Shown in pieces: positions 63,110-64,000 of a DNA stretch of 64,000 bases. The notes beneath the pieces are model-generated. The model saw nothing but the letters and a program-made list of their open reading frames with translations. It was not told the DNA's origin and did no database searches. How positions within the stretch are numbered: the first letter of the stretch is position 1; each line of letters begins with the position of its first letter. Source of the DNA: Glaciecola petra (lineage in GTDB: Bacteria > Pseudomonadota > Gammaproteobacteria > Enterobacterales > Alteromonadaceae); assembly GCF_031846345.1 (NCBI RefSeq), contig NZ_JAVRHX010000001.1, positions 1,550,001 through 1,614,000 of the forward strand, given 5' to 3'. A program made the translations under genes and the position numbers.

Positions 63110-63820
63110 TTACTCTCCTGATACAACTTTAAGTTGCGCACCATGCTCGGTCAATTCACCTGCATTCATGGTTAACTGTCGGTCGCATTTGTCGGCCAAT
63201 TTACTGTCGTGGGTTACCAACACTAAGGTGGTATCAGAATCTTTGTTAAGTGCAAATAATAAGTCTTCGACCTTTTCTGAGTTAGCAGAATCTAAGTTGC
63301 CTGTCGGTTCATCAGCAAATAATATTTTAGGTTGAGTAATAAACGCTCTTGCTATCGCTACGCGCTGTTGTTCACCACCCGACAACTGATTTGGAAAATG
63401 ATGAGCGCGGTGATCTAGGCCGACTTGTTCAATGATTTTTTGTGCTCGTTTTTTTGCATCTTTTAAACCTGCTATCTCAGCAGGTAACATAATGTTTTCA
63501 AGGGCTGTAAGACTTTGTACTAGCATAAAACTTTGAAAGATAAATCCAACTTTTTCGCCGCGCAAACGAGCCCGGGCTTCTTCGTCCATGGTGTGCAAAG
63601 GCTCACCGTCTAAAAAGATGTGCCCGCTACTCACTTCGTCTAAACCAGCAAGCAAGCCCAACAGGGTTGATTTGCCTGAACCAGAAGCGCCAACAACGGC
63701 AACACTTTCACCGGGCTTGACTTCGAAGCTAATTGGGTGAAGGATCTGTAACTCACCTTCGTTCGTACTGACTTTTTTAATAACACTTTTTGTTTCAATC
63801 ATCAGAGAGGCTTTGCTCAT
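63110..63820 (-). CDS. ybbA: ABC transporter ATP-binding protein, YbbA/LolD family
   Basis: The 236-residue ATPase has the Walker A VVGASGSGKST, the LolD/MacB-type FIFQSFMLVQSLTALENI segment, the signature NQLSGGEQQRVAIARAF, Walker B ILFADEPTGNLD and the switch histidine VTHD. ATG at 63820 begins at the normal place; an in-frame GTG at 63856 would add 12 residues. It is divergent from tesA, as in E. coli. Confidence 0.94.
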   Translation of the reverse strand: MSKASLMIETKSVIKKVSTNEGELQILHPISFEVKPGESVAVVGASGSGKSTLLGLLAGLDEVSSGHIFLDGEPLHTMDEEARARLRGEKVGFIFQSFMLVQSLTALENIMLPAEIAGLKDAKKRAQKIIEQVGLDHRAHHFPNQLSGGEQQRVAIARAFITQPKILFADEPTGNLDSANSEKVEDLLFALNKDSDTTLVLVTHDSKLADKCDRQLTMNAGELTEHGAQLKVVSGE

Positions 63821-63860
63821 AGTGATAAATATTTCATCCTTACGGCTATCAACCACGCTT

Positions 63861-64000
63861 GTGGGCGTTAATAGCTTGGCTAAATTGTTGGTAATTTCGA
63901 TTAGTCTTTTATTCGCAACTTTAGTGCATTCAGATCAGAGTGTATCGGCTGAAAATGTAACAAGTGAATACAAATTATTAGTGCTTGGTGACAGCTTAAG
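63861..64000 (+). CDS. tesA: multifunctional acyl-CoA thioesterase I / arylesterase, N-terminal part
   Basis: The gene is cut by the right edge; 46 codons are visible. A signal peptide (about 26 residues, with a LLVISISLLFATLV core) is followed by KLLVLGDSLS, the SGNH/GDSL hydrolase nucleophile block. TesA is a periplasmic thioesterase and lysophospholipase. The start is uncertain: GTG at 63861 gives a good signal peptide but no ribosome site, while GTG at 63822 has GAGG about 11 bases upstream. The tesA/ybbA-ybbP divergence is conserved. Confidence 0.85.
   Translation, partial: MGVNSLAKLLVISISLLFATLVHSDQSVSAENVTSEYKLLVLGDSL

Noticed and set aside
62511..63335. 274-codon frame on the plus strand
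   Set aside because: Antisense to ybbP and ybbA, both of which have complete family motifs; the product is Ser/Thr-rich without motifs.

Overview
The window looks like chromosomal DNA of a marine gammaproteobacterium of the Alteromonadales type (Alteromonas/Paraglaciecola-like). The base composition is moderately AT-rich. Several gene orders match the E. coli chromosome: truA-accD-folC-dedD-cvpA-purF, rluB-yciO-rnm-trpL-trp, folX-yfcH, tesA/ybbA-ybbP and gloB/yafS. To these are added marine traits: a laminarin (beta-1,3-glucan) enzyme pair, a GlyGly-CTERM protein tail and short palindromic intergenic repeats. I see no tRNA, rRNA, CRISPR array, phage or intact insertion sequence. The two edge genes, metG and tesA, are cut by the window.

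Layout. 1-5 kb: the end of metG, yafS, gloB, the lipoprotein murein transglycosylase mltD, a roughly 380-bp cluster of hairpin repeats, then ilvE. 5-11 kb: a minus-strand cluster of a FabD-like acyltransferase, a fused alpha/beta 2-oxoacid dehydrogenase E1 and glutaryl-CoA dehydrogenase. It faces a divergent LysR regulator across a good palindromic operator candidate. 11-17 kb: cysS, ppiB, lpxH, an unknown coiled-coil membrane protein, a DHH-family phosphoesterase starting with TTG, and miaE. 16.7-24.3 kb: an RND efflux operon with one adaptor and two different permeases. 24.6-31.3 kb: a Tricorn-like secreted protease, an MscS channel, a flavoprotein, and an unknown membrane protein that may carry a YEATS-like domain. 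31.5-38.3 kb: a GH81 and a GH16 laminarinase, each bounded by copies of one short repeat, then an SMP-30 lactonase-like protein. 38.5-45.3 kb: a Yip1 protein and the purF-to-truA block. 45.4-49.5 kb: rluB, scpB, scpA, yciO, rnm. 49.5-57 kb: the complete tryptophan operon with a classical attenuator (an 18-residue leader peptide with four Trp codons, then a terminator), trpE-trpG-trpD-trpCF-trpB-trpA, and yciI at the end. 57-64 kb: a diguanylate cyclase, an AI-2E family permease, folX, yfcH, ybbP, ybbA and the start of tesA.

The most unusual items are the acyltransferase/E1/glutaryl-CoA dehydrogenase cluster and the repeats around the two glucanases. In the cluster the acyltransferase seems to lack the arginine that FabD uses to hold malonate, and no E2 or E3 gene is present. 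The repeats are inverted copies on either side of the GH81 gene, with a third copy after GH16. Also of note are a possible 31-codon ORF filling the trpG-trpD gap and the three-family repeat cluster between mltD and ilvE. Most of the remainder is ordinary core metabolism. All functions are inferred from reading the translated sequences; no database search was run.
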